A DNA stretch of 64,000 bases, taken from CAVQBP01 sp963848195 (lineage in GTDB: Bacteria; Bacteroidota; Ignavibacteria; Ignavibacteriales; Ignavibacteriaceae). The first letter of the stretch is position 1. Each line of letters starts with the position of its first letter. Below are positions 10,373 to 19,732 of this stretch, one piece after another. The stretch covers positions 310,001 through 374,000 of the forward strand of contig CAWKCY010000024.1 of the NCBI GenBank assembly GCA_963848195.1, given 5' to 3'. The translations under genes and the position numbers were made by a program. The notes below the pieces were generated by a model that was given only the letters and a program-made list of their open reading frames with translations, made no database searches and was not told the DNA's origin.

Positions 10373-11182
10373 ATGCAGATTTCATTAGGATTCATTGAAA
10401 CCGATAGTTTCTTTGGAGCTGTAGAAGCTTCAAATGTAATGGTAAAAACTTCTAATGTAATTTTAGCAGGTAAAGAAGTTTTTACTTCAGGAATAATTAC
10501 TATTAAAGTTATAGGTGAATGCAGGGCAGTTAAGACTGCAATTGAAGCGGGAATTGATGCTGTTAAAAAATTAGGAAGAAATGTTTCATCTCATATAATT
10601 GCTGAACCGGAAGAACAATTATTATCAATTCTGCCTGAATTCAGCAATTTCTATTTTCAATTAAATAAACAACCGGATACTATTAAGAAAACGGCTATGA
10701 TAGTGGAAAAAGAACCGCCGTTAAATAAAATAACCGCCAAGAAAGAAAATATTGCTGAACCGGTAACAGGAAAAGAAAATGTTCCAGATAATCGTAAAGA
10801 AATGAGTTTGGCGGAAACTAATAAGTTATTGAAGCGTAAAAAATCAATAAAAATAGAGATAAAGGATAAATCTGATAAAAAAGAAAAGGAAGCTAAAAGA
10901 AATTATAAAAATGATACTATAGAGAGATTAAGAAAAGAGGCCCTTGGTTTAGATAAAGCTGAAAAAAGGGGAAAAGGAAGAACGAAAGAGAAAGAAAAGA
11001 AGGAAGAAAAAAAGAAGGCTGAGCAGAAAATTGAAGAAAATAATAATCCCGGATTGGATTCTTTAAATGTTCATCAGTTGAGAAGGATGGCAAGAAGTAC
11101 CATTAACTTCCCTATCCAGGGCAGAGAAATTTCTAAAGCTAAGCGTGAAGTACTTCTAAATTATTTTAAAAGTTTGAAATAA
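10373..11182 (+). CDS. Orphan bacterial microcompartment (BMC) shell protein with charged linker and SAP/Rho_N-like tail
   Basis: A 269-residue protein. Residues 1-85 are a standard single BMC hexamer domain of the PduA/EutM kind: LGFIETDSFFGAVEASNVMV, then a strand VILAGKEVFTSGIITIKVIG, a helix RAVKTAIEAGIDAVKKLG, and SSHIIAEPEEQLLSILPE. A linker of about 125 residues very rich in Lys and Glu follows, predicted helical or disordered. The last 40 or so residues (LDSLNVHQLRRMARSTINF then REISKAKREVLLNYF) resemble a helix-extended-loop-helix fold as in SAP or Rho N-terminal domains, which would bind nucleic acid. No other shell or cargo gene is in the window. It lies between ruvX and ybbR. The BMC call is firm; the tail assignment is inference. 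Confidence 0.85.
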   Translation: MQISLGFIETDSFFGAVEASNVMVKTSNVILAGKEVFTSGIITIKVIGECRAVKTAIEAGIDAVKKLGRNVSSHIIAEPEEQLLSILPEFSNFYFQLNKQPDTIKKTAMIVEKEPPLNKITAKKENIAEPVTGKENVPDNRKEMSLAETNKLLKRKKSIKIEIKDKSDKKEKEAKRNYKNDTIERLRKEALGLDKAEKRGKGRTKEKEKKEEKKKAEQKIEENNNPGLDSLNVHQLRRMARSTINFPIQGREISKAKREVLLNYFKSLK

Positions 11183-11193
11183 ATAAATTAAAA

Positions 11194-12108
11194 GTGAAAA
11201 AGAATCTTCATATAATAATAATATCAATTATTTTTTCGATAATTCTATGGGTATCAATTTCATTGTCAAATGATTATTATGCTACATTCAAGATCCCGCT
11301 CAAGCTTGTAAATTTTCCCGAAGGGTATACTATTGGCTCAAGAGTTCCTGACTATATCTCCGTAAAACTAAAAGGGGAGGGTTGGAAACTGGCAGCATTA
11401 AAACTTGGCAGGGAATCTGACTATGTGGTGGCGGCAGGAAATGAATCCGGTAAACGTTTTATAAACCTTTATAATTACCTGGTTGATAATCAGTGGCTTT
11501 CATCTGATATAGAAGTAATTGATATTTCTCCGGATACTCTTTCGTACAATATAGAAAAAATTGCGTCCACACGTGCAGAAATCATTCCGGATTTAAACTT
11601 GAACTTTAAACCGGGATTTGGATTAGCAACTGAAATGGTTATTAAGCCTGAGTCCGTTATTGTTTTCGGACCGGCAAACAGAGTAAAAAGTATAAGGGCG
11701 GTTCCAACGGAGAAATTATCTTTAAATAATCTTGATGATCAAGTTGAAGAGAGAGTTACTTTGAAAAATATTCCTGAGATGAATTATAGTAATAGTAATG
11801 TAAGCATTATTCTAGATGTTCAAAAAATAGTAGATAAAAATTTTGATAATCTTCCGGTTGATATAGTTGATGTCCCTTCAGATAGAAGTGTTGTACTACT
11901 TCCAAATAAAATAAGCATAGGGCTGCGAGGTGGGGTGGATGTTTTGGCAAAGCTTGATAACAGTAAGTTAATGGCTCATATAAATTACAGGGATGTTGTA
12001 CTTGATACTCTGGGAAGTATTGCTCCGAAAGTTGAATTGCCAGATAATACTTCTTTAATTTATATTAAACCGGAGAGGCTGAGGTATATAATTAAGAAGT
12101 TTAATTGA
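11194..12108 (+). CDS. YbbR-like domain protein (CdaR-type)
   Basis: A 304-residue protein with a GTG start 11 bp after the BMC gene. One N-terminal membrane helix (IIIISIIFSIILWVSISLS) is followed by extracytoplasmic YbbR repeats. The pattern of FKIPLKLVNFPEGY, VSVKLKGEGW-like strands and FGPANRVKSI is characteristic. In Firmicutes, YbbR proteins (CdaR) modulate the membrane diadenylate cyclase that makes c-di-AMP. The cyclase gene is not in this window, so the role here is only inferred from family membership. Confidence 0.8.
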   Translation: MKKNLHIIIISIIFSIILWVSISLSNDYYATFKIPLKLVNFPEGYTIGSRVPDYISVKLKGEGWKLAALKLGRESDYVVAAGNESGKRFINLYNYLVDNQWLSSDIEVIDISPDTLSYNIEKIASTRAEIIPDLNLNFKPGFGLATEMVIKPESVIVFGPANRVKSIRAVPTEKLSLNNLDDQVEERVTLKNIPEMNYSNSNVSIILDVQKIVDKNFDNLPVDIVDVPSDRSVVLLPNKISIGLRGGVDVLAKLDNSKLMAHINYRDVVLDTLGSIAPKVELPDNTSLIYIKPERLRYIIKKFN

Positions 12109-12248
12109 AGGGGAGGAGTGGAGTATTGGAATAATGTTGGAATAATGGAATGTTGGAGTAATGGAATCGAAAAAATCCAAATGATAAAATACAAATTACA
12201 AATAAATAACAATTTCGAAATTCAAAATTTCAATTAAGAAGGGATAAA

Positions 12249-12877
12249 TTGTTTATTACTTTTGAAGGGATCGATTTTTGCGGTAAGTCAACGCAGGTTG
12301 AATTATTGAAAAGCTATTTAATCAGTAAGAAATAAAAGAGTGGAAATAATAAGAGAGCCGGGCGGGACGAATATTTCTGAAAAAGTCAGGGATATATTGC
12401 TTGATACGGAAAACGATAATATGTTTATGGAAACAGAGATATTTTTATTTTCAGCCAGCCGTGCACAGTTAGTTAGAGAAAAAATAAGACCTTACCTTGA
12501 AGAAAGAATTTATGTAATTTCGGATCGCTTTCATGATTCATCTGTTGCATATCAAGGATATGGAAGAGGTATATCAATAGAATCGGTAGCACACGTGAAT
12601 AAACTTGCGATAGGTTTAACAATTCCAGATATCACTTTTTTTATAGATATTCCTGTTGAAGAAGCTGAAAAAAGGAAGACAGGAAAATCATTTAAAAGAA
12701 CTGGACCGGATCGAAATATCCGAAATGAATTTTTTTGAAAAAGTCAGGAAAGGTTATCTGGAAATATCTAAAGAAGAGAAGAGATTTCGTGTATTGAACG
12801 GATCAAAAAGCATTGAAGAGATCCACAGCAATATTATTAATGAAATTATATTATTAGAAAACAAGGAGATGGTATGA
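12249..12877 (+). CDS. tmk: Thymidylate kinase (two frameshifts)
   Basis: Phosphorylates dTMP to dTDP. The pieces lie in three frames that together give one full-length enzyme of about 208 residues. The start is TTG at 12249, and the P-loop is FEGIDFCGKSTQ. The central part has IREPGGT, FSASRAQLV and SDRFHDSSVAYQGYGRG. The end carries ELDRIEISEMNFFEKVR and FRVLNG. One surplus base near 12330 creates a premature stop after ISKK. A second lies in the A-run at 12694-12697, where TCATTTAAAAGAACTG should read SFK-EL. All catalytic motifs survive, so these are probably sequence errors. The stop overlaps the ctp start by 4 bp. Confidence 0.9.
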
Positions 12878-14526
12878 AATTTAAGAAGCTTTCGCATTTG
12901 ATAATTGCCGGCTTTGTAATATTTCTTTTGTCAGGATTTTTTACCGGGAAAGATGATGTTTATTTTGAAATAAATAAAAATATGGATCTTTTCAGCAGAG
13001 TCTATAAGGAGATTACATTTAATTATGTAGATAGTATAAACCCTGAAGAATTTATGAAAGCAGGTATACAGGGAATGCTTGGATCACTTGATCCTTATAC
13101 AATATATATTGATGGCGATAAAAAAGATGAAATAGATTTAATTACCAACGGGAAGTACGGGGGTGTTGGAATATCTATTGGTGTGAGAGCAAATAAGGTT
13201 ACAGTTATCGAAGTACTTGATGGTTATTCTGCCCAGAAGCAGGGAGTTCGCATCGGTGACCATATTTTGGAAGCAGGGGGGGTAAAAATCACTCCGGAAA
13301 ATGTCGAAGAGATCTCCTCATTAGTAAAAGGAGAACCGGGTTCAACTATTGACATTAAAGTTACCCGTAATGATGAGCAAGATACAATTAATTTTAATTT
13401 GATAAGAGAAGAAGTAGTTGTTAAAAGTCTATCTTTTTATGGCTTTTATCCTGAAAACAGTAATAACGTATACTTAAAGCTGTCTAATTTCAGCAGATCT
13501 GCAGCAGATGAAGTAAGGAATGCTTTAAAGGAATTGAAGGCAAAAAGAGAAATAAAATCAATTGTGCTTGATCTGAGAGGGAATCCTGGAGGTTTACTTG
13601 ATGAAGCGGTGGATATTTGCGATAAGTTCCTTAAAAAAGATAAATTGATCGTGGTTACAAAAGGAAGGACAGATGCGAGTGAGAAAAAATATTATTCTGT
13701 TCAGGAGCCAATGGTTGGTGAAGCCAAATTAGTTGTATTAGTTAACGGAGGTTCTGCATCTGCTTCAGAAATTGTAGCCGGAGCTATTCAGGATCATGAT
13801 AGAGGGGTAATTTTAGGTACAAAATCATTTGGAAAAGGTTTGGTTCAAACGATAACTCCACTAAACTACAATACATCAATAAAAATTACAACGGCAAAAT
13901 ATTATACTCCCAGCGGGAGATGCATTCAAAAAATAGATTATTCAAAAGAAAATAAAGTAATCCGGGATGTTGATTCAATAATTGCCACACCATTTTTAAC
14001 TGATAATAAAAGAACGGTATACAGCGCCGGAGGAATTTCGCCAGATACAACGGTCGATTATGATATTGACGGAGATATTACTAAAGAACTATTAGCAAAA
14101 GGATTATTATTTAAGTTTGCAGATCATTATTATTATGCTCATCAAAATGAAGATTTGAGAGGAGTTAATGATGATAAATTATTTAAGTTATTTCAGGATT
14201 ATATTAAAGAACAAAAATTCGAATATACATCTGATGCTGAAAAAGACGTGGATAAATTAATTCAATTAGCATCTGCTGATCAAATGGGAGATAAAATATC
14301 CTCAGAGTTAAGTCAATTGAAGGAACAATTTACGAACTTTGAATCACATGAAATGAATATCTTCAAACAGGAAATATTAACTGAAATTAAAGAAGAAATA
14401 GCTGCCAGATATTCGGGAACCAATGGTAGAGTTAAGATTAGTCTCGATTATGATAAACAGTTTCAAGCAGCTCTCAACATCTTTAAGCAGCCCAAAACTT
14501 ATGAAAAATTGCTAAATTACCACTAG
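12874..14526 (+). CDS. C-terminal processing peptidase (S41, PDZ)
   Basis: A 550-residue periplasmic serine protease of the CtpA/Prc family. It has an N-terminal membrane anchor or signal (LIIAGFVIFLLSGFF) and a PDZ domain at about residues 85-175 (GKYGGVGISIGV, VLDGYSAQKQGVRIGD). The S41 core contains LRGNPGG. The catalytic Ser is in NGGSASASEIVAGA, and the Lys is in GTKSFGKGLVQT, about 25 residues later. The C-terminal extension of about 170 residues is helical. The ATGA overlap with tmk indicates translational coupling. A strong hairpin follows the stop. Confidence 0.93.
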   Translation: MKFKKLSHLIIAGFVIFLLSGFFTGKDDVYFEINKNMDLFSRVYKEITFNYVDSINPEEFMKAGIQGMLGSLDPYTIYIDGDKKDEIDLITNGKYGGVGISIGVRANKVTVIEVLDGYSAQKQGVRIGDHILEAGGVKITPENVEEISSLVKGEPGSTIDIKVTRNDEQDTINFNLIREEVVVKSLSFYGFYPENSNNVYLKLSNFSRSAADEVRNALKELKAKREIKSIVLDLRGNPGGLLDEAVDICDKFLKKDKLIVVTKGRTDASEKKYYSVQEPMVGEAKLVVLVNGGSASASEIVAGAIQDHDRGVILGTKSFGKGLVQTITPLNYNTSIKITTAKYYTPSGRCIQKIDYSKENKVIRDVDSIIATPFLTDNKRTVYSAGGISPDTTVDYDIDGDITKELLAKGLLFKFADHYYYAHQNEDLRGVNDDKLFKLFQDYIKEQKFEYTSDAEKDVDKLIQLASADQMGDKISSELSQLKEQFTNFESHEMNIFKQEILTEIKEEIAARYSGTNGRVKISLDYDKQFQAALNIFKQPKTYEKLLNYH

Positions 14527-14531
14527 AAATT

Positions 14532-14571
14532 TGCAGAAAATTCTTTAGGCAAAATGGAAGAATTTTCTGCA
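14532..14571 (+). terminator. Stem-loop after ctp
   Basis: TGCAGAAAATTCTT (14532-14545) pairs perfectly with AAGAATTTTCTGCA (14558-14571) around a 12-nt loop. The following bases are pyrimidine-rich (TCCTTTCTTCT) rather than a clean T run. It probably ends the tmk-ctp transcript. Confidence 0.65.
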
Positions 14572-14683
14572 GATCCTTTCTTCTAAATTGATAAGTTCAC
14601 GCAAATTGTTGAAATGAGAGAAATTTACTATAAAATTTCTCAATAAGGTTGACTATTGCATGAATTGAAATTAATTTCATATT

Positions 14684-14968
14684 ATGAAACCAGGAAAAGT
14701 TATATTTAGAAAAAATCCTTTATATGAAAAATGTCCATCCTGTTCTGCTCCGAATTCACTGAGAAGATCGAGATCCCGGACTACATTTGAGACTATAGTT
14801 AAGCATACAACTTTTTATAAAACCTACCGCTGCAATAAATGTGGATGGAGAGGGAATCTATCTACCCTTACAATAACAGGTTCTTCATTAAAGAGTTTGA
14901 TATTCTATTTAGCATTGGCTATTTTGGCCGGGTATCTTGTATATCAGCTCCTTCGGCGTTTTGTTTGA
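14684..14968 (+). CDS. Small zinc-ribbon membrane protein
   Basis: 94 residues, no family recognised. Two CxxC knuckles (CPSC at residues 18-21 and CNKC near 51-54) form a probable zinc ribbon. A short basic SRSRTTFE segment lies between them. A single transmembrane helix (LIFYLALAILAGYLVYQLL) closes the protein, leaving the ribbon on the cytoplasmic side by the positive-inside rule (RRF after the helix makes the topology ambiguous). It stands alone between ctp and the FAD oxidase. Confidence 0.6.
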   Translation: MKPGKVIFRKNPLYEKCPSCSAPNSLRRSRSRTTFETIVKHTTFYKTYRCNKCGWRGNLSTLTITGSSLKSLIFYLALAILAGYLVYQLLRRFV

Positions 14969-15012
14969 ACAGTTAATTTCATAATCTCCATAAATTATAA
15001 AATTATTTTTTA

Positions 15013-16416
15013 ATGAATAATTCCGTAAAAGAAAAAATTAAGAATATAGTTGGAAAGAACAATTATTTTGATTCAGAGGAAGAAAAACGAGTATATTCAT
15101 TTGATGCTACACCAATATTTGAGCAGAAACCGGAGGCAATAATATTTCCTGAAGATGAAGAGAAGATTTCCAAAATTGTTAAACTAGCAAATGATGAGAA
15201 GTTCAATATTGTACCCAGGGGAGCGGGTACCGGGTTAAGCGGAGGGGCTGTTCCGGTTGAGAATTGTGTTTTAATGGTTATGACAAGGTGGAATAAGATA
15301 TTAGAAGTTGATGCAAAGAATTTGACTGCAACAGTACAGCCCGGAGTTATAACAGCTCAACTGCAAAAAGAAGTGGAAAGACAAAATTTATTTTATCCTC
15401 CGGATCCAGGAAGCATTAGTGTGTGTACATTGGGTGGGAATGTCGCAAATAATGCAGGGGGATTAAGAGGGTTGAAATACGGCGTTACAAAAAATTATGT
15501 AATGGGAGTTGAAATGATACTTCCTTCCGGTGATTTATTAAAAACGGGGGGGAAAAATTTCAAAGATGTGGCAGGTTATAATCTTAAAGATTTTATAGTA
15601 GGAAGTGAAGGTACATTGGGTATAATAACTAAAATAATATTGAAACTTATACCTATCCCGGCTAATTCTATAACGATGCTGGCTTATTTTAATAAACTAA
15701 TGGATAGTGCAAAGGCTGTCTCAGGGATCATTGCATCGAATATAGTTCCGAGCATGATGGAATTTTTGGATAATACTACAATCAATTGCGTTGAAGATTA
15801 TACAAAGGTTGGTTTACCGAGAAATAGTGAGGCTATATTGCTGATTGAAGTGGATGGAAGAGGAAGCATAGTTGAAGAAGATGCCGAAACAATAATTAAT
15901 ATAATGAGAAGGAATAATGCGTCTTTTGTGAGGAAAGCTGAAACAGTTAGTGAAGCAAATAATTTAAAGACAGCTCGAAGGAGTGCATTTAGTGCTCTGG
16001 CGAGAAAAAGACCAACTACAATTCTGGAGGATGCAACCGTACCAAGAAGCGAACTGCCGGTTATGATTGAGAAAGTTACGGAAGCTGCAAATAAATATAA
16101 CCTTATCTTTGGGGACTTCGGGCATGCCGGAGACGGTAATCTTCATCCAACTTGTTTAACCGATGAAAGGGATAAAAAAGAGATAGAGTCAGCGCATAAA
16201 GCATTTGATTTTATTTTTAATGAAGCGATTAAATTGGGAGGTACAATTACAGGAGAACATGGAACCGGATTAGCAAAAAAAGGATTTCTGGAGAAAGTTG
16301 CCGGTATACCAGGTTTGAATATGATGAAACAAATTAAATCCGTAATCGATCCGAATAATGTTTTGAATCCCGGAAAGATATTTGATATTAGTCCTAAATG
16401 CGAAGTATATAAATAG
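15013..16416 (+). CDS. FAD-linked oxidase, glycolate oxidase GlcD / D-lactate dehydrogenase type
   Basis: 467 residues, the usual length for GlcD. The PCMH-type FAD-binding domain shows PRGAGTGLSGGAVP near residues 71-84, then PPDPGSISVCTLGGNVA and NNAGGLRGLKYGVT. The C-terminal FAD-oxidase cap has GDFGHAGDGNLHP and ends with TGEHGTGLAKKGFL. This family oxidises 2-hydroxy acids such as glycolate or D-lactate. GlcE and GlcF partners are not adjacent, so a stand-alone D-lactate dehydrogenase-like role is equally possible. A 12-bp stem-loop follows 97 bp after the stop. Confidence 0.88.
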   Translation: MNNSVKEKIKNIVGKNNYFDSEEEKRVYSFDATPIFEQKPEAIIFPEDEEKISKIVKLANDEKFNIVPRGAGTGLSGGAVPVENCVLMVMTRWNKILEVDAKNLTATVQPGVITAQLQKEVERQNLFYPPDPGSISVCTLGGNVANNAGGLRGLKYGVTKNYVMGVEMILPSGDLLKTGGKNFKDVAGYNLKDFIVGSEGTLGIITKIILKLIPIPANSITMLAYFNKLMDSAKAVSGIIASNIVPSMMEFLDNTTINCVEDYTKVGLPRNSEAILLIEVDGRGSIVEEDAETIINIMRRNNASFVRKAETVSEANNLKTARRSAFSALARKRPTTILEDATVPRSELPVMIEKVTEAANKYNLIFGDFGHAGDGNLHPTCLTDERDKKEIESAHKAFDFIFNEAIKLGGTITGEHGTGLAKKGFLEKVAGIPGLNMMKQIKSVIDPNNVLNPGKIFDISPKCEVYK

Positions 16417-16512
16417 GGATAGATGTTTAGGATATAACCACTTCATCTCACCCCCAGGGGAAAGTCCAAAAAGTAATAGACATTCTATAATGATTTTAAC
16501 CTCACCCCCCAA

Positions 16513-16540
16513 CCCCCTCTCCTTAGAAAAGGAGAGGGGG
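16513..16540. terminator. G/C-rich hairpin between convergent genes
   Basis: CCCCCTCTCCTT (16513-16524) pairs perfectly with AAGGAGAGGGGG (16529-16540) around an AGAA tetraloop. The upstream CTCACCCCCCAA is part of a phrase often seen as a dispersed repeat in bacteria. Located between the FAD oxidase (+) and MDR gene (-), it could terminate transcription from either side. Confidence 0.6.
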
Positions 16541-16599
16541 AGGTATCTTAACCGGTATCGTTTTTTAATTTTTATTTTGACAGAATATTGATGATATCT

Positions 16600-17622
16600 T
16601 TAAATCGGCTGAATCTGAACTTCCCCTTCAGCTTTTATAGTTTTTTTAACTTTATTCAGAGATAAAACCCCATTGATCTTACCAATTAGCTCACCTTTGA
16701 CTTTTAAGACAACCTTTCCCTTAGGATGCGCTTCTTCAAAATACTTAAAGGCATCTTTTATTTGAACCAGCGGATATACTTTATCAATATGTGCTTTTAA
16801 TTTGTCATTCTCTATTAACTTTGACAGACGTTTCAATTGTAAGGTATTAAGATTACTATTTTGTTTAATAGCAATGACATCATATTTTTCAATTAATTCA
16901 GGGTTCGGATGTTCAATCATTGAGACGATTATACCTCCTTTTTTAAGAACTTTATAGGATCTTAAGTTAATATCGCCACCCACTGTATCAAGAACAGCAT
17001 CGAATTCTTTTATCATACTATCAAAATTATCGTTCTGGTAATCAATTACCAGATCCGCTCCTAATTTTTTTACAAAACCTATATTATTTTTGCTTACAGT
17101 AGCTGCCACAAATGCATCCGAATTTTTTGCAAGCTGAATTGCTAATGAACCAATTCCGCCAGCCCCGCCATGAATTAATAGCTTCTTACCTTTAGATATT
17201 TTAATATATTTATCCAATGCCTGGTAAGCACTAATTCCAGCAAGAGGCAAGGAAGCAGCTTCCATAAAATTTATTTTTTTAGGTTTGAAAGAAATATTAG
17301 ATGCATTTACAGCGGCAATTTCAGCAAAAGAACCCGAGCCTCCAGTTAAAAGAGCCGCCTGACCATAAACCGCGTCTCCCTTTTTAAATTCAGAATCACC
17401 GGTTAAAATTATACCTGAAAAATCGCCTCCAAGAGTTGCAGGGAATTGTATTAGAGCATTGTCTTTTAAATAACCTGAACGAATAGCGATATCGATAGGA
17501 TTAATACTTGCGGCGAATACTTCTACAAGTACCTGTGATTTTGATAAAACAGGAATAGGAGTTTTTTCATTCAATTCGAGAACGTCATCATCACCGTATC
17601 TCTTGATTTGGGCTGCTTTCAT
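16600..17622 (-). CDS. Zinc-independent MDR oxidoreductase (quinone oxidoreductase-like)
   Basis: About 340 residues of the medium-chain dehydrogenase/reductase superfamily. The N-terminal GroES-like half has AASINPIDIAIRSGYL. The Rossmann half has HGGAGGIGSLAIQLAK (NADPH site) and KKLGADLVIDY. The structural-zinc Cys cluster of alcohol dehydrogenases is absent, pointing to the NADPH:quinone reductase branch. The start is the ATG giving MKAAQIKRYG, typical of the family, rather than the TTG 15 bases upstream. The C-terminus continues about 25 residues past the usual KGKVVLKVKG end. The substrate cannot be told. Confidence 0.85.
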   Translation of the reverse strand: MKAAQIKRYGDDDVLELNEKTPIPVLSKSQVLVEVFAASINPIDIAIRSGYLKDNALIQFPATLGGDFSGIILTGDSEFKKGDAVYGQAALLTGGSGSFAEIAAVNASNISFKPKKINFMEAASLPLAGISAYQALDKYIKISKGKKLLIHGGAGGIGSLAIQLAKNSDAFVAATVSKNNIGFVKKLGADLVIDYQNDNFDSMIKEFDAVLDTVGGDINLRSYKVLKKGGIIVSMIEHPNPELIEKYDVIAIKQNSNLNTLQLKRLSKLIENDKLKAHIDKVYPLVQIKDAFKYFEEAHPKGKVVLKVKGELIGKINGVLSLNKVKKTIKAEGEVQIQPI

Positions 17623-17830
17623 AATCTTGGAAAACAAAACGAAAACCGATCTTAATTATATAATTATGTATTTAGATTTTTATTTAACTGCTAAAAAATT
17701 AAATTCCAGCAGGTAAAATTTAATATTTATATTGATAAATTTTGTGATGCATTATCTACTGTTCCGCACTTTTAAGTTTTATATATTTATATAGTAAAAA
17801 ATAATTAATAGTAAGAAAGGGAAAATAGTT

Positions 17831-18412
17831 ATGAGCGCAAAAAAAATATTATTTTTGGTAGGGGATTTTGCAGAGGATTATGAAACCATGGTTCCATTTC
17901 AAGCATTGCAGATGGTAGGTCATACAGTAGATGCAGTATGTCCTGATAAGAAAGCCGGAAGTAAAATAAAAACAGCAATCCATGATTTTGAAGGGGATCA
18001 AACTTATTCGGAAAAACCCGGACATAACTTTACATTAAATCAGAGTTTTGATGAGATTAAGGAAGATTCGTATGATGCTTTAATGATAACAGGGGGACGC
18101 TCACCTGAATATCTAAGGATGAATCCCAAAGTAATTAATATGGTGAAACATTTTGCAGATAAAGGGAAACCGATAGCAGCAATCTGTCATGGACCACAGA
18201 TATTAGCTGCGGCAAATGTTATAAAAGGAAAAAAGGTTTCATGTTACCCGGCATGTTCAGCGGAAGTAAAATTGGCAGGTGCCGAATATGCAGATATTCC
18301 GATAGATGGGGCTATTGTCGATGGAAATTTAGTTACAGCTCCGGCATGGCCTGCACATCAGAAGTGGCTTGCTGAATTTTTAAAAGTTCTGGGAACAAAG
18401 ATAACATTATAA
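17831..18412 (+). CDS. DJ-1/PfpI family protein
   Basis: 193 residues with a flavodoxin-like/class I glutamine amidotransferase fold. The nucleophile Cys sits in ICHGPQILAAANVI (nucleophile elbow). The conserved acidic residue is in GDFAEDYE near the N-terminus, and VTAPAWPAHQKWL is the usual C-terminal segment. Relatives include PfpI peptidase and YhbO/YajL stress proteins, with glyoxalase or deglycase activity reported for some. It has its own AT-rich promoter region divergent from the MDR gene. Confidence 0.9.
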   Translation: MSAKKILFLVGDFAEDYETMVPFQALQMVGHTVDAVCPDKKAGSKIKTAIHDFEGDQTYSEKPGHNFTLNQSFDEIKEDSYDALMITGGRSPEYLRMNPKVINMVKHFADKGKPIAAICHGPQILAAANVIKGKKVSCYPACSAEVKLAGAEYADIPIDGAIVDGNLVTAPAWPAHQKWLAEFLKVLGTKITL

Positions 18413-18431
18413 CTGAAATTATGCGGAACCT

Positions 18432-18530
18432 AAGGATGACATCTTTAAATGAAAACATCATTTTCAAATTTTTTATAAAAATTTAAGTTTAGTTAAATCT
18501 ATATTTTGAAAAAGTAAAGATGTAATCTTT
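18432..18530. repeat. Paired AAGATGACATCTT-type repeats (inverted)
   Basis: AAGGATGACATCTTT at 18432-18446 and AAAGATGTAATCTTT at 18516-18530 are imperfect inverted copies of each other, about 70 bp apart. They lie just behind the PfpI gene. The same arrangement, with perfect 15-bp arms, recurs at 22840-22936. Confidence 0.6.
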
Positions 18531-18579
18531 CAAATACAATTTCTTGGGTAACTTAAGATTATAAGTATTAAAGATTATT

Positions 18580-19479
18580 TTAGATATTATCCGGTCTTTT
18601 CATACTCTTCAGACCTTTTTCGTTAATTAGGTCTCTATAATTGATTAAACGAAATTCCGGAGAGTGGATCAACTTCTGGAATTGGGGAGATAGAAGTGCA
18701 TTTAATTCAGCCTGCCGGTGTTTACTCATATTTTTAGGTCCAAAAGTATTTAGATCTTTAAGGGCGCTCAGTTCGTCATTATCGATCCCGATATGAAAAA
18801 CAAAAAGCTTAGTACCACCAGGTTTGAGAGCTTTAGTAATGCTGAGGAGAGTATCGAGCTTACTATCGATATCAGCAGCATAAACACCTTCGACATCGAT
18901 TTCATCGAAATACCTTGAAATAGCAAGGTGATATTCTGAAGCGAGCTTTTCTAAAATTTTACGGGTTTCGAGTGTTTGTACAGCTGCCCCCATATGATAA
19001 TCAACATAGTCAATCTTAAGGCCGCAATGAACAGCACGTTCAATTTGAGCGCGGAGTTCTTTTTCAATTTCTGCAAGATTAGGATTATTGCCAAAAAGCT
19101 TTGCCCGAGAGGGGAAGAAATAACCAAGACTATCTACAAGAGAGGGAACATTTGATGCCCCGGAAATTGGACCCCAGCGATAATTTTTCCATTCGGCATT
19201 TAGAGTAAGATGAACACCGATTGAAACATTCGGATACTGTTTAAGAATATCTACTGCTTCCTGATACCATGGACAAGCGAACATAACGGATGCAGAAACC
19301 GGGAAACCTATATCCAGGACTTCCTTAGCAGCCATGTTTACAGAATGGCACATTCCCCAGTCGTCGCATCTGATAAGCATTGGAATTTTATTTTCAGAAG
19401 CAGTTGAATTATCACCTTGTGCGCTTGTATAAAAGGAAGTTAAAATTGCAAGTAATAAAATGTACTTTATTTTGAACAT
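18580..19479 (-). CDS. Exported ChbG/YdjC-type polysaccharide deacetylase-like protein
   Basis: 299 residues with a signal peptide (FKIKYILLLAILTSFYTSA). IRCDDWGMCHSVN supplies the metal-binding Asp pair, GVHLTLNAEW the His, and DYVDYHMGA the next His, matching the YdjC/ChbG TIM-like barrel. Family members remove acetyl groups from chito-oligosaccharides or act on other acylated sugars. The export signal is unusual for cytosolic ChbG and suggests action on periplasmic glycans. It is divergent from the DUF1080 gene, with a 253-bp region between them holding both promoters. Confidence 0.82.
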   Translation of the reverse strand: MFKIKYILLLAILTSFYTSAQGDNSTASENKIPMLIRCDDWGMCHSVNMAAKEVLDIGFPVSASVMFACPWYQEAVDILKQYPNVSIGVHLTLNAEWKNYRWGPISGASNVPSLVDSLGYFFPSRAKLFGNNPNLAEIEKELRAQIERAVHCGLKIDYVDYHMGAAVQTLETRKILEKLASEYHLAISRYFDEIDVEGVYAADIDSKLDTLLSITKALKPGGTKLFVFHIGIDNDELSALKDLNTFGPKNMSKHRQAELNALLSPQFQKLIHSPEFRLINYRDLINEKGLKSMKRPDNI

Positions 19480-19732
19480 TAAGACTCCAATTAATTGTTA
19501 AAAAAATATATGCATTTCATATATTAAGCTATATTGAAATAATTAAATCATCAATAAAATAGGTTTAGTAAAATCAAAAGATTAATTGTACAAAAATAAA
19601 AAATACATTTATAAATAAAATTTATTTTAAAGTTGTCTTAATTGTTTTTATTATTGCATATAATTCTTTTTGCGGTAAATGATTTTCAGTGTAATTTCAA
19701 AAAGTTTGTTTAAATATTGAAAGGTTAATTCA

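Noticed and set aside
12249..12877. Programmed frameshifting in tmk
   Set aside because: Two +1 shifts in a short kinase, without a slippery-site and stimulatory structure pattern, and similar indels in other genes, argue for sequence errors.
16382..16591. 69-codon ORF behind the FAD oxidase
   Set aside because: It overlaps the 3' end of the oxidase gene and runs through the G/C-rich hairpin repeat; Ser/Pro-rich low-complexity reading with no start signal.
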